From UBA6220 sp937870835 (GTDB lineage: Bacteria; Patescibacteriota; Minisyncoccia; Minisyncoccales; Minisyncoccaceae), in contig DAOLWP010000012.1 in the NCBI GenBank assembly GCA_035421265.1, positions 1-16,532 of the forward strand: a stretch of DNA of 16,532 nucleotides, in the 5' to 3' direction. The position numbers and the translations under genes were made by a program. Of the stretch, positions 1 to 8,059 are shown piece by piece (the first letter of the stretch is position 1; each line of letters starts with the position of its first letter). The notes beneath the pieces were generated by a model. The model saw nothing but the letters and a program-made list of their open reading frames with translations, was not told where the DNA came from and made no database searches.

Positions 1-73
1 AAAATACCGCCATTAAAAAATATCGCAAGCTTAAAAATTCACATTATTTTTATTTGAATCAAAAAAATTAAAT

Positions 74-472
74 TTATTCAGTGGTTTTGCCGTCAAATTC
101 GTCTGTTGTATCAGCTTGGGCAGCGGCTTTTGTGGGATGGACAACTTGGTCGCGATGTTCGGCTGGAGAATAAATTGTATATAGTTTCATTTTCTCTGTT
201 TCTGAGTCGTTAATAATGTTGTGGGTAGTGCCGGCCGGAATTACAATTGCCGAACCGTCAGCAATATCATAAGTAATACCATCTAAAATAGCCCGCCCCT
301 GCCCTCTTTCAAGGCGAATAAATTGGTCTAAGGTATGAACCTCTTCTCCAATTTCTTCTTTGGGCAATAATGACATTAAAACTAATTGGCTGTGAGGAGC
401 CGTATATAAAACTTTGCGAAAATTATCATTTTCCAAAGTTTCTTTTTCTATGTTGACAATATATCCTTTCAT
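74..472 (-). CDS. Small single-domain cupin protein
   Basis: This 132-residue protein is one cupin beta-barrel. Cupin motif 2 is textbook at residues 73-88 (G-x5-P-x-G-x2-H-x3-N, ending in H84 and N88). Motif 1 at 42-59 is degenerate: H46 is followed by T-L-D rather than H-x-H, with E55 retained, so metal binding probably uses H46, E55, H84 and perhaps D49. The last ~20 residues are polar and likely disordered. Similar small bacterial cupins are widespread, but their substrate is generally unknown, so I assign no reaction. The ATG at 472 follows the PfkB kinase stop by 57 nt with no convincing Shine-Dalgarno sequence. It is the last gene of the cluster in this window. The cupin fold is secure and the function is not. 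Confidence 0.85.
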   Translation of the reverse strand: MKGYIVNIEKETLENDNFRKVLYTAPHSQLVLMSLLPKEEIGEEVHTLDQFIRLERGQGRAILDGITYDIADGSAIVIPAGTTHNIINDSETEKMKLYTIYSPAEHRDQVVHPTKAAAQADTTDEFDGKTTE

Positions 473-529
473 ATTTTTTTATTTATTATTATTTTTTATT
501 ATTATGATTATTTTATCATCTAAATTTAA

Positions 530-1525
530 TTATAAATTTAATTCACGGACCTGTACTTTAATTTTTTCTTTTTCCACTAAATAATTATCCTTCTTCATTA
601 GTAAGCCAGTAGTTGCTCCTCGAGTTTTAATCGCATATTTAGAATTAGTTAAACCTAAACAAATACAAGAAACAATGTCGCTTTTTTGAATTAAGCCAGA
701 TATAAAGCCAGAACCAAAAGCATCGCCAGCGCCAGTTTCATCAATCACCTTAAATGGTTTTAATTTTGCTTCATAAACTTTTCCATCTGCTATTACTATA
801 ACGCCATCTGCGCCCTTAGTCATTACATTAATGCCTTGCTTGTGTTTATTCGCTAAAGCTTCAATAATTTTTTCTTCTTTTTTATAATCAATTCCTGTAA
901 AAAAAGAGGCCTCTTCTTTATTTAAGATTAAAACATCAATTTTTTCTAACAGTGGTTTCATTTTTTTCATTCGTAACTGTGAATTTCCAAAATTAACGGC
1001 TGTTTTAATATTATTTTCTTTTGCTAAATCAAGGATATTTTGAGTTAAATGGCTTAACTTTCCTGACAGGGGTGCTAAATAATACCATTTGGCTTGCAAC
1101 TGATAAGGTAAATTTTCTTCGCTTAATAATTCGGACGCTCCGCGGTAAGCTAAAACTGTTCGGTCTGTCTTAGAATTATCTAAAATAACAGAATGATTAG
1201 TATATTTTCCCAGAACCTGAATTTTTTGAACTAAATGAACATCAATGCCTTGTTTGTCTAAAAATTCAATTATCTCTCGTCCCGGAATATCATCACCAAT
1301 AGCCCCGCAATAGGCCACTTCAAACCCTTGATTCTTAAAAGCAATGGCTGTATTAAGCCCTCCCCCTCCAAAACCAAAATAAATGTCCTTTAGGTCTATT
1401 TTTGAACCTGCCTTAATTACATATTTTTTCTGAGAAGTTGTTTTGCGAGGACAAACAATAAGCTCATCCGGCATCATCACGGAAAGGTCTAAAGTGGCAG
1501 AACCAAATGTAATAACATCATACAT
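530..1525 (-). CDS. PfkB/ribokinase-family carbohydrate kinase
   Basis: This 331-residue kinase probably phosphorylates a sugar or nucleoside with ATP in the cytoplasm. The ribokinase fold is shown by the N-terminal VITFGSATLD strand (4-13), the glycine-rich GFGGGGLNTA segment (51-60, PfkB signature 1 region), NKEE (202-205) and the C-terminal signature DETGAGDAF (262-270), where the GAGD loop forms the anion hole and D268 is the expected catalytic base. An unusually long, basic segment (about 23-50) sits between the first strand and the GGGG motif, where ribokinases have a short substrate lid. Specificity (fructose-6-P, ribose, nucleoside) cannot be read from sequence. It starts 18 nt after the ppsA stop, so co-transcription is likely, which makes a role in sugar catabolism plausible. 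Confidence 0.9.
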   Translation of the reverse strand: MYDVITFGSATLDLSVMMPDELIVCPRKTTSQKKYVIKAGSKIDLKDIYFGFGGGGLNTAIAFKNQGFEVAYCGAIGDDIPGREIIEFLDKQGIDVHLVQKIQVLGKYTNHSVILDNSKTDRTVLAYRGASELLSEENLPYQLQAKWYYLAPLSGKLSHLTQNILDLAKENNIKTAVNFGNSQLRMKKMKPLLEKIDVLILNKEEASFFTGIDYKKEEKIIEALANKHKQGINVMTKGADGVIVIADGKVYEAKLKPFKVIDETGAGDAFGSGFISGLIQKSDIVSCICLGLTNSKYAIKTRGATTGLLMKKDNYLVEKEKIKVQVRELNL

Positions 1526-1543
1526 ATTTTTATTATAACTAAT

Positions 1544-3805
1544 TTATTTTAATTTGGAAAGATTAAAAATTGTTTTAATCACTGTATCAGGATTAAGAGA
1601 AATGCTTTCAATTCCCTCTTCTATTAAAAATTCAGCAAAATCTAAATAATCAGAGGGAGCTTGACCGCATATCCCACAATATTTGCCTCGCTTCTTGCAA
1701 GTAGCTATCACTTGTTTAATCATTTTTTTTACGGATTCATCTTTTTCGTTGCCAACATAAGCAATCTCGCCATTATCTCGGTCTAGCCCCAACATTAATT
1801 GAGTTAAATCATTAGACCCAATACTCATTCCGTCAAAAATATCTAAAAATTCATCAGCTAAAACAACATTACTTGGAATTTCGCACATTACATAAACTTT
1901 TAATTGATTGCCTAAACCATTATCGCGGATAAGCTGACGCACTTTTTCACCCTCTTCTAAGGTTCGGCAAAACGGCACCATTACTGCAATGTTTGTTAAT
2001 CCAAACTCATCACGAGCTTTTTTAATAGCTTGGCATTCTAATTCAAAAGCCGGCTGAAAAATAGGATTAATATAACGGCAAGCGCCTCTAAATCCAATCA
2101 TTGGATTAGATTCTTCTTTCTCAAATAATCGACCGCCTAATAAATTTTTATATTCGTTTGTCTTAAAATCTGAAAATCTCACTATTACGGGACGAGGATA
2201 AAAAGCCGCTCCAATTTGAGAAATTCCTTCTGCTAATTCATCAATATAATATTGTTTTTTATCTTTATAACCAAAAGTTAATTCTTCTATTGAATCTATC
2301 TCGCTTTTAGTTAACTCTTTTTTCTTTTTTAATTGCTCAAAATGGTAAAGCGTTAAAGGGTGAATTTTAATTTTATCAGCAATAATAAATTCCTCCCGCG
2401 CAAGACCAACCCCAGCTACCGGCAAAAAGGAAGACTTAAAAGCTATTTCCGGCGTGCCTATATTGACCATTATTTTTACTGGCAAATCCGGCACTTTATC
2501 TAAATTATATTTTTTAACTTCAAAATCTACTTTGCCATTATAAACATAGCCCTCCGAGCCCTGCGAACAATCTATTGTAATTGGCATTCCGGTTTTTATT
2601 TTTTGCGTAGCTTCTTTGGCTCCCACAATGCACGGCACTCCCAACTCACGAGAAATAATAGCTGAGTGGCAAGTTTTTCCGCCCTCATCAGTAATAATTG
2701 CAGAAGCCATGGCCATTAAATTATTCCAATCCGGGTCAGTCATTTTAGTAACTAAAATCTCGCCTTGTTTAAATTCATTCATCTTTTTAATATCAGTAAT
2801 AACTCGCGCCTTGCCAAAACCAATTTTTTGCCCAATGGCAATTCCTTTAAGAACAGGTTTATTTTTTCCTTGAGGAATATATTCTTCATAAACTCTTTCG
2901 GTTTTAACAGTGTGAACTGTCTCGGGGCGAGATTGTACAATAAATAATTTTTGGCTCTGCCCATCTTTAGCCCACTCAATATCTTGCGGACGGCCATAAT
3001 ATTCTTCAATTAAACAAGCCCATTTTGCTAATGTCAAAATATCTTCATCATTGATAGAAAATTGTTCCATTTCTTTTTTAGGCACTGGCACTTCTTTTAA
3101 TCCCCCTCCCATTTTATAAATATACTTGCGGTCTTTTCGTCCCATATTTCTTACAATAATCGGACGGTATCCTTTTTGAAGAGTTGGCTTAAAAACATAA
3201 AACTCATCTGGAGTAATATGTCCTTTAACAATCATTTCGCCAACACCATAAATAGAACTAATTAAAACAACTTTATCAAACCCTGTATCAGTATCTAAAG
3301 TGAACATAATTCCAGAAGACCCCAAGTCGCTTCTCACCATTTTCATAATGCCAGTGCTAATATAAACTCCTAATTGCGGAAAACCTTTTTCAAACCTATA
3401 AAAAATAGCGCGGTCCATAAATAAAGAAGCATAAGATTTCAAGAGGGCTTCCAAAACTTGTTTGTCGCCTGAGATATTTAAATAAGTTTCGTGTTGGCCG
3501 GCAAATGAAGCGGTTGGCAAATCTTCAGCTGTAGCAGAACTACGCACTGCCACATCAGGATTTTTTCCATATTCTTCCCCTAATTTATGATAAGCTTCTA
3601 AAACTTCTTCTTTTAAGTCAGCTGGTATTTTCCCGCTTAAAATTAAGCTACGCGCTTGTTTGCCAACCGACTGAACACTTTTTATTTTTTTAGGATTTAA
3701 ATGGCTAAAAATTTTTTTCAATTCTTTATCAAAACCATTTTCGCGTAAATAATGAAGATAACCATCGGCCGTAATTGCAAAACCATTGGGTACATTTATT
3801 CCTTT
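1544..3805 (-). CDS. ppsA: Phosphoenolpyruvate synthase, 5' end lost in assembly gap
   Basis: PEP synthase interconverts pyruvate + ATP + water and PEP + AMP + phosphate. The reading frame is open from the stop at 1544 to the edge of the N gap at 3805 (753 codons). The TTG at 3721-3719 is not the start: the 28 codons before it encode a family-typical stretch, GINVPNGFAIT then DGYL. The true start lies in the gap, and by comparison with E. coli PpsA some 35-40 residues are missing. Counting from the TTG, the ATP-grasp/PPDK N domain includes VRSSATAEDLP (59-69) and QDIEW with QSRPET (246-268). The phosphohistidine swivel domain has GGKTCHSA (347-354, catalytic H352). The C-terminal PEP/pyruvate barrel has GSNDLTQL (635-642) and CGICGQAP (682-689, catalytic C685). 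All key residues are present. No pyruvate kinase is visible nearby, so glycolytic operation is possible but inferred. Confidence 0.96.
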   Translation of the reverse strand, partial: KGINVPNGFAITADGYLHYLRENGFDKELKKIFSHLNPKKIKSVQSVGKQARSLILSGKIPADLKEEVLEAYHKLGEEYGKNPDVAVRSSATAEDLPTASFAGQHETYLNISGDKQVLEALLKSYASLFMDRAIFYRFEKGFPQLGVYISTGIMKMVRSDLGSSGIMFTLDTDTGFDKVVLISSIYGVGEMIVKGHITPDEFYVFKPTLQKGYRPIIVRNMGRKDRKYIYKMGGGLKEVPVPKKEMEQFSINDEDILTLAKWACLIEEYYGRPQDIEWAKDGQSQKLFIVQSRPETVHTVKTERVYEEYIPQGKNKPVLKGIAIGQKIGFGKARVITDIKKMNEFKQGEILVTKMTDPDWNNLMAMASAIITDEGGKTCHSAIISRELGVPCIVGAKEATQKIKTGMPITIDCSQGSEGYVYNGKVDFEVKKYNLDKVPDLPVKIMVNIGTPEIAFKSSFLPVAGVGLAREEFIIADKIKIHPLTLYHFEQLKKKKELTKSEIDSIEELTFGYKDKKQYYIDELAEGISQIGAAFYPRPVIVRFSDFKTNEYKNLLGGRLFEKEESNPMIGFRGACRYINPIFQPAFELECQAIKKARDEFGLTNIAVMVPFCRTLEEGEKVRQLIRDNGLGNQLKVYVMCEIPSNVVLADEFLDIFDGMSIGSNDLTQLMLGLDRDNGEIAYVGNEKDESVKKMIKQVIATCKKRGKYCGICGQAPSDYLDFAEFLIEEGIESISLNPDTVIKTIFNLSKLK

Positions 3806-3905
3806 NNNNNNNNNNNNNNNNNNNNNNNNNNNNNNNNNNNNNNNNNNNNNNNNNNNNNNNNNNNNNNNNNNNNNNNNNNNNNNNNNNNNNNNNNNNNNNN
3901 NNNNN
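3806..3905. other. Assembly gap (100 N) inside the ppsA 5' region
   Basis: Exactly 100 Ns, the conventional placeholder for a gap of unknown length. The left flank is ppsA coding sequence reading into the gap. The right flank is a TTA-rich repeat just downstream of the acetyl-CoA synthetase alpha stop. The gap must therefore hold the ppsA start codon, roughly 35-40 codons, and the short acdA-ppsA spacer. Confidence 0.95.
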
Positions 3906-3925
3906 TTATTATTATTATAAAATTA

Positions 3926-5290
3926 TTATTTGATAATTAAATTTCTAAAAGCTAAAACTGCTCTTTTAGGGTCAGTGTAATTTGGAATTTTATTTTCCTC
4001 TAAAAATTCTATCGCCTCCTTAGTTAATTTTCCTCCGGCAAAACAGCAAACTACTGGCTTGTTTGGAAAATGACGGCTTACTCTTACAATAGCTCTCGCA
4101 TTCTGCATTGGCTCGGTTACTATTTGAACACCTTGCAATACTAATGCTCCATATATATCTGGCTGGATTAATAAGCTCTGCAACGCTGCCTCGTAACGGC
4201 TGCTCAAAGCATCACCCAATATATCTAAAGGATTTTTTGTTAAATTGCATCCTCTTAAAACAGATTCTTGTTTTAATCTTTGAATAGTGGTTTGTGTTAA
4301 AACCGGTATTTTAATTCCAAATTCTTCACAAAAATCAACAGCTAAAACGCCCAGCCCTCCTCCATTAGTTAAAATACCAAGGCCATTTTGACAGCGAGGA
4401 CAAAAAGATAAAACTTTAACTGTATCTAAAAGTTCATCTATTGAATCAACCTGAATAACACCGGCTTGCTTAAAAACTGCTTTATAAATTTGATAATCAG
4501 TAGAAAGCGAACCAGTATGCGTTAAGGCGGCTTTTTGGCCTGCTTCTCCTCGGCCTGCCTTAATCACTACAATTGGTTTTATTTTAGAAAGAGTTTGGGC
4601 AATTTTTAAAAATCGTGACCCATCTTTGATTGCTTCTAAATAGACAGCAATGATATTTGTTTCTTTGTCCTTTCTTAAAAATTCTAAAAAATCATTCAAG
4701 CCCAAATTTAATTCATTGCCATAAGAAATAATTTTTGAAAAACCAAAATTTTCTTCGGTTGCTCTATCTAAAATTGAATCTATCATTGCTCCCGATTGAG
4801 ACAATAAAGCCACATTTCCCCGTTTAGGCATTAAGGGCGCAAAAGAAGCATTCAGATTATTAGCAGTATTAATAATGCCCAAACAATTCGGTCCAATTAA
4901 AGAAACTTCTGAATTTTGAAGCGCTTTTTGAATTTGTTTTTCTAAAACCTTGCCTTCTTCGCCTGCTTCGCCAAAATTACTAGAAATAACAATAATGCCA
5001 CTCACCTTTTTTTTAATACATTCTCTGACTGCTCCCAAAACTTTATCGGCCGGAATAGCAATAATTGCTAAATCAACTTCTTCTTTAATAACAGTAATTT
5101 TAGAAAAACAATCTTGACCTAAAACTTGTTTTTGAAAAGGATTAACATAAAAAACTTTACGATTTCCAAGATTAGCATTCAGATTATTAAGAATGCCAAG
5201 CCCCACGCTATTGGGACGGTCGGTCGCGCCAATAACGGCTATATTGCGCGGATTAAATATGCGGCTTAATTTATTAACTTTAGAAAACAT
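3926..5290 (-). CDS. Acetyl-CoA synthetase (ADP-forming), alpha subunit
   Basis: This is the CoA-binding/ligase subunit of the enzyme that converts acetyl-CoA + ADP + Pi to acetate + CoA + ATP. I place the start at ATG 5290 (454 residues, MFSKVNKL...). The frame is open to an ATG at 5332, but that adds a hydrophobic 14-residue leader that overlaps the upstream beta subunit and is unlike the family. In the 454-residue numbering, the Rossmann CoA-binding domain begins at NIAVIGATDRPNSVG (16-30), GPNCLG is at 133-138, LLSQSGAM at 162-169, and the phosphorylated histidine is expected at H258 in ALTHTGSL (255-262). Length fits separate alpha subunits (about 450-470). It begins 16 nt after the beta subunit stop, so the two are surely co-expressed. 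Related acyl-CoA substrates cannot be excluded. Confidence 0.93.
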   Translation of the reverse strand: MFSKVNKLSRIFNPRNIAVIGATDRPNSVGLGILNNLNANLGNRKVFYVNPFQKQVLGQDCFSKITVIKEEVDLAIIAIPADKVLGAVRECIKKKVSGIIVISSNFGEAGEEGKVLEKQIQKALQNSEVSLIGPNCLGIINTANNLNASFAPLMPKRGNVALLSQSGAMIDSILDRATEENFGFSKIISYGNELNLGLNDFLEFLRKDKETNIIAVYLEAIKDGSRFLKIAQTLSKIKPIVVIKAGRGEAGQKAALTHTGSLSTDYQIYKAVFKQAGVIQVDSIDELLDTVKVLSFCPRCQNGLGILTNGGGLGVLAVDFCEEFGIKIPVLTQTTIQRLKQESVLRGCNLTKNPLDILGDALSSRYEAALQSLLIQPDIYGALVLQGVQIVTEPMQNARAIVRVSRHFPNKPVVCCFAGGKLTKEAIEFLEENKIPNYTDPKRAVLAFRNLIIK

Positions 5291-5306
5291 AAAATTTATA
5301 TAAAAA

Positions 5307-5930
5307 TTAAACAACAATACGAAAATCAACAACTAAAACTGATTTTGGATTGCCAATTACTGGATTAAAATCTATGGCTAAGATATTTTTTTCTTTTTCA
5401 GCTAAATGCGATACTTGAACTATTGTTTTAGCTAATTGATTAATATTCACTCCTTTTTGATTGCGATAACCTTGTAATAACTTAAAACCTTTAATTTCTT
5501 GAATCATTGCTAAAGCTTCTGATGTATTCAATGGTCCAACACGAAAAGCAACATCTTTTAGCACTTCTACAAAAATACCTCCCAGCCCAAACATTAAAAC
5601 CGGCCCGAACTGGTCATCTTTTTTCATACCAATTACCATTTCCACCCCCTCTGCTGTTTTTTGAACTAAAATTCCTTCAATGTCTTTTATTTTAGCAAGC
5701 TCATTCCAAGCTTTAACAAATTCTTGCTCATTATTTATTCCTAATTTTACTCCCTTAACTTCAGATTTATGAAAAATTTTAGAAGAGTGTATTTTTAAAA
5801 CAACCGGAAAGCCTATTTGCTTAGCAAAATTTAAGGCCTTGACCGAAGAATTAAATATCTCAGTTTCACAAAAAGGAATATTATATTTTTTCAATAATGT
5901 TTTAGTTTTTTCAAATTCCAATATTGGCAT
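5307..5930 (-). CDS. Acetyl-CoA synthetase (ADP-forming), beta subunit (ATP-grasp)
   Basis: This 207-residue ATP-grasp subunit pairs with the alpha subunit encoded immediately downstream. The family loop HKSEV (54-58) carries the histidine (H54) known in ADP-forming acetyl-CoA synthetases to relay the phosphoryl group to the nucleotide. The ATP-grasp core continues with ILVQKTAEGVEMVIG (about 87-101), FGPVLMFGLGGIFVE (107-121) and the C-terminal IDFNPVI and VVDFRI, matching the usual D-x-NP-(L/I) metal-binding and VVDARI ends. It is slightly shorter than many beta subunits (about 220-235). The ATG at 5930 is 41 nt after the GAPDH stop, linking glycolytic oxidation to ATP-yielding acetate production. 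In this window the order is beta then alpha. Confidence 0.93.
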   Translation of the reverse strand: MPILEFEKTKTLLKKYNIPFCETEIFNSSVKALNFAKQIGFPVVLKIHSSKIFHKSEVKGVKLGINNEQEFVKAWNELAKIKDIEGILVQKTAEGVEMVIGMKKDDQFGPVLMFGLGGIFVEVLKDVAFRVGPLNTSEALAMIQEIKGFKLLQGYRNQKGVNINQLAKTIVQVSHLAEKEKNILAIDFNPVIGNPKSVLVVDFRIVV

Positions 5931-5971
5931 AAATAAAATAAATATTTTTACAAAATAAATAATTTTTAATT

Positions 5972-6979
5972 TTAATTTCGTTTTGCCACAAATTCAGCCA
6001 TTTCCGCTAAACGAGTTGAATATCCCCACTCATTATCATACCAAGCCATTACTTTAACCATATTTCCATTTACCATTGTTAAGGGCAGGTCTACAATTGA
6101 AGAAAAAGGGTTGCCAATATAATCAGATGAAACCAAGGGCGCTTCTTCTACTGCTAAAATTCCTTTTAATTCTTTTTTATCCGCTCGCTTCTTAAAAATT
6201 GCCTTAACCTCTTCAGCTGTTGTTTCTCTTTTTAATTCGCAAACTAAATCAATAATTGAGCCCACTGGTGTTGGCACTCGCAAAGCCATTCCATCTAATT
6301 TTCCATATACTTCTGGAATAACTTTACTTATCGCTTTCGCCGCGCCGGTAGTGGTAGGAATAATATTTTCTGCAGCGGTACGCGCTCGGCGTAAATCTTT
6401 ATGCGGTAAATCTAAAACTTTTTGGTCATTGGTGTAAGAATGAGCAGTTGTCATATACCCCTTTACGATGCCAAATTCTTCTTCTAAAACCTTAACTACC
6501 GGCGCCAAGCAATTAGTTGTACAAGACCCCATATCAAAGATTGGTTCACCTTTATATTTTTTTTCATTGATGCCTAAAACAAAAGATGGCACTTCTTCTG
6601 ATTTTGAAGGCGCTGAAATAATAACGGTTTTAGCGCCAGCAATAAGATGTTTAGCCGCGCCGTCCTTATCTGTAAAAAATCCGGTACATTCTAAAACAAT
6701 ATCCACTCCTAATTTTTTCCAAGGCAAATTAAGAGGGTCTTTTTCTGTAAATAATTTTATCTCTTTATTGTCTACTATTAGGGAGTTTTCTTTAGCGCTT
6801 ACTTTTTTATTGTAAATTCCATAACTTGAATCGTATTTTAATAAATGAGCTAAAGTAGAAGCATCTGTTAAATCATTAATTGCCACTATTTCAACAGGGC
6901 TGTTTTTTTTGTTAAACAAAACTTTGAAAGTAGCCCGGCCAATTCGGCCAAAGCCATTGATTGCTATTTTTTTTGCCAT
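5972..6979 (-). CDS. gap: Glyceraldehyde-3-phosphate dehydrogenase, NAD-type
   Basis: This 335-residue enzyme, of normal family length, catalyses the phosphorylating oxidation of glyceraldehyde-3-phosphate to 1,3-bisphosphoglycerate in glycolysis. The N-terminal Rossmann motif is INGFGRIGR (7-15). D36 in AINDLTD follows the second strand, as in NAD-using GAPDHs. The active site is GSCTTNC (151-157) with nucleophile C153, where most homologues read ASCTTNC, and the catalytic base is H180 in TTAHSYTNDQ. The S-loop HKDLRRARTAAENIIPTTTGAAKA (193-216) and the C-terminal WYDNEWGYS (313-321) are intact. There is no clear Shine-Dalgarno sequence before the ATG at 6979. The upstream control region is cut off by the gap beginning 40 nt away. 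It is probably the first gene of a cluster running through acetyl-CoA synthetase, ppsA and the PfkB kinase. Confidence 0.98.
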   Translation of the reverse strand: MAKKIAINGFGRIGRATFKVLFNKKNSPVEIVAINDLTDASTLAHLLKYDSSYGIYNKKVSAKENSLIVDNKEIKLFTEKDPLNLPWKKLGVDIVLECTGFFTDKDGAAKHLIAGAKTVIISAPSKSEEVPSFVLGINEKKYKGEPIFDMGSCTTNCLAPVVKVLEEEFGIVKGYMTTAHSYTNDQKVLDLPHKDLRRARTAAENIIPTTTGAAKAISKVIPEVYGKLDGMALRVPTPVGSIIDLVCELKRETTAEEVKAIFKKRADKKELKGILAVEEAPLVSSDYIGNPFSSIVDLPLTMVNGNMVKVMAWYDNEWGYSTRLAEMAEFVAKRN

Positions 6980-7018
6980 AATAAAAATTATTTATTAGTT
7001 TATTATTTAATATTTTTA

Positions 7019-7118
7019 NNNNNNNNNNNNNNNNNNNNNNNNNNNNNNNNNNNNNNNNNNNNNNNNNNNNNNNNNNNNNNNNNNNNNNNNNNNNNNNNNN
7101 NNNNNNNNNNNNNNNNNN
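7019..7118. other. Assembly gap (100 N) upstream of gap
   Basis: A block of exactly 100 Ns, so true length is unknown. It separates the GAPDH 5' leader from the terminator of the preceding transcription unit. The promoter of the GAPDH cluster, and possibly a tRNA or small gene, could be hidden here. Both flanks are AT-rich low-complexity sequence (TTA/GAT triplet runs), a likely cause of the assembly break. Confidence 0.95.
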
Positions 7119-7165
7119 TTGATGATGATATTATATCTTATTTAATTATTATAACAAATATTCTT

Positions 7166-7196
7166 AAAAATAAAAATGCCCCAGACAATTTTGGGG
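7166..7196 (-). terminator. Rho-independent terminator after the glutaredoxin gene
   Basis: On the minus strand CCCCA (7196-7192) pairs with TGGGG (7183-7179) around an 8-nt loop and is followed by CATTTTTATTTTT. It starts 29 nt downstream of the glutaredoxin-like stop codon and is one of very few GC-rich hairpins between genes here. The plus strand also ends in a T-rich run, but no plus-strand gene is present to use it. Confidence 0.7.
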
Positions 7197-7224
7197 TTAT
7201 TTTTCTAAAAATATTTCCCTTAAA

Positions 7225-7467
7225 TTAATTTTTACAGGAAAGGCCTAATTTCTCAACTATTTTTTTGCGGTCAAAACCAACTATATATTCCCCATCAATT
7301 TCTAAAACAGGCACGGTCATTTGGTTGGTTGCCTTTATCATTTCTTCCTCCGCGGTTTTATTTTCCAAAACATTAATTTCCTCAAATTGCACACCCTGTT
7401 CTACTAAAAATTTTTTTAAGGTTTGGCAATAAGGGCAAATGGGTGTAGAAAAAAGTCTAACGCGCAT
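7225..7467 (-). CDS. Glutaredoxin/NrdH-like redox protein
   Basis: This is an 80-residue thioredoxin-fold dithiol protein of the small glutaredoxin/NrdH type, expected to reduce disulfides in the cytoplasm. The active site is CPYC (11-14) after the first strand (VRLFSTPI). The cis-proline motif is TVPVL (51-55), and GEYIVGFDRKKI (59-70) matches the G-F/Y-D segment of this group. It falls at the end of the unit containing the AhpF-like thioredoxin reductase, 81 nt after mscL and just before a terminator. That makes it a candidate electron acceptor for the reductase, analogous to known pairings of flavin reductases with glutaredoxin-like proteins in anaerobes. The pairing is inferred, and the fold and active site are clear. 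NrdH is an alternative name, but no ribonucleotide reductase is in view. Confidence 0.9.
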   Translation of the reverse strand: MRVRLFSTPICPYCQTLKKFLVEQGVQFEEINVLENKTAEEEMIKATNQMTVPVLEIDGEYIVGFDRKKIVEKLGLSCKN

Positions 7468-7548
7468 AAATATTTTTTATTTTATTATAATATTACTTAT
7501 AAAATTAACTTTTTATTATTAAAAAATTATCAAAAAATAGTTTAAAAA

Positions 7549-7998
7549 TTATTTAGCTGATAAATTTTCTTTTAATAAATCTCTAATCTCTGAAAGCAAT
7601 TGAATGTCTTTTGGCTCAGTTAGGTTTTTGTCTGCTTCTTCTTTTCCAATTTTTTTAGTAATCTGCTCTTTAAGGCGATTGATTGTTTTAATCATTAAAA
7701 ACACCAACAAAGCAATAATTAAAAAGTCAACGACATTTTGGATAAAAGTGCCAATATTCATTACTAAAGCTGTCTTTACAACCACGCCATTATCAATAAT
7801 AGGTCCCCGCAAGGTAATTTTCCAATCATTAAAAGCAGACGAGCCGGTAAATAAAGCAACAATCGGCATAATAACATCAGCCACTAAAGAAGAAATTATT
7901 TTTCCAAAAGCCCCGCCAATAATAACGGCGGTCGCTAAATCTATTACATTGCCTTTGATGGCAAAATCGCTGAATTCTTTAAAAAATTTTTTAAACAT
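7549..7998 (-). CDS. mscL: Large-conductance mechanosensitive channel
   Basis: MscL is a homopentameric inner-membrane channel that opens under membrane tension to release solutes during osmotic downshock. This 149-residue protein has the family layout. A short amphipathic N-terminal helix (MFKKFFKEFSDF) precedes TM1 (about 17-48), which contains the conserved GNVIDLATAVIIGGAFGKI pore segment. A periplasmic loop (about 50-80) follows, then TM2 (about 83-107, NVVDFLIIALLVFLMI) and a charged cytoplasmic helix ending in LLSEIRDLLKEN. Length is near the usual 130-150. It lies 61 nt after enolase in a very AT-rich spacer with no obvious terminator, so read-through from the upstream cluster is plausible. 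Confidence 0.97.
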   Translation of the reverse strand: MFKKFFKEFSDFAIKGNVIDLATAVIIGGAFGKIISSLVADVIMPIVALFTGSSAFNDWKITLRGPIIDNGVVVKTALVMNIGTFIQNVVDFLIIALLVFLMIKTINRLKEQITKKIGKEEADKNLTEPKDIQLLSEIRDLLKENLSAK

Positions 7999-8059
7999 TG
8001 CTGAAAAATTTATTTTTTTATATTTTTATTTTTTTATACTTTTACTTATTTTATTATTT

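Noticed and set aside
1..73. Possible start of another minus-strand gene at ATG 13-11
   Set aside because: Only four codons would be in the window, with no ribosome binding site and no way to test the frame. Otherwise bases 1-73 show only AT-rich sequence with no terminator.
2616..2873. Plus-strand open frame opposite ppsA
   Set aside because: It lies wholly inside the strongly supported ppsA coding region and has no recognisable domain or ribosome binding site; it is a shadow of the minus-strand gene.
3719..3721. TTG as the start codon of ppsA (725-residue version)
   Set aside because: The frame is open for 28 more codons up to the gap and those codons encode a conserved PpsA N-terminal motif, so the true start is in the gap.
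5291..5332. Upstream ATG at 5332 for the acetyl-CoA synthetase alpha subunit
   Set aside because: It adds a 14-residue hydrophobic leader overlapping the beta subunit gene and unlike the family. The ATG at 5290 gives a normal N-terminus just after the beta stop.
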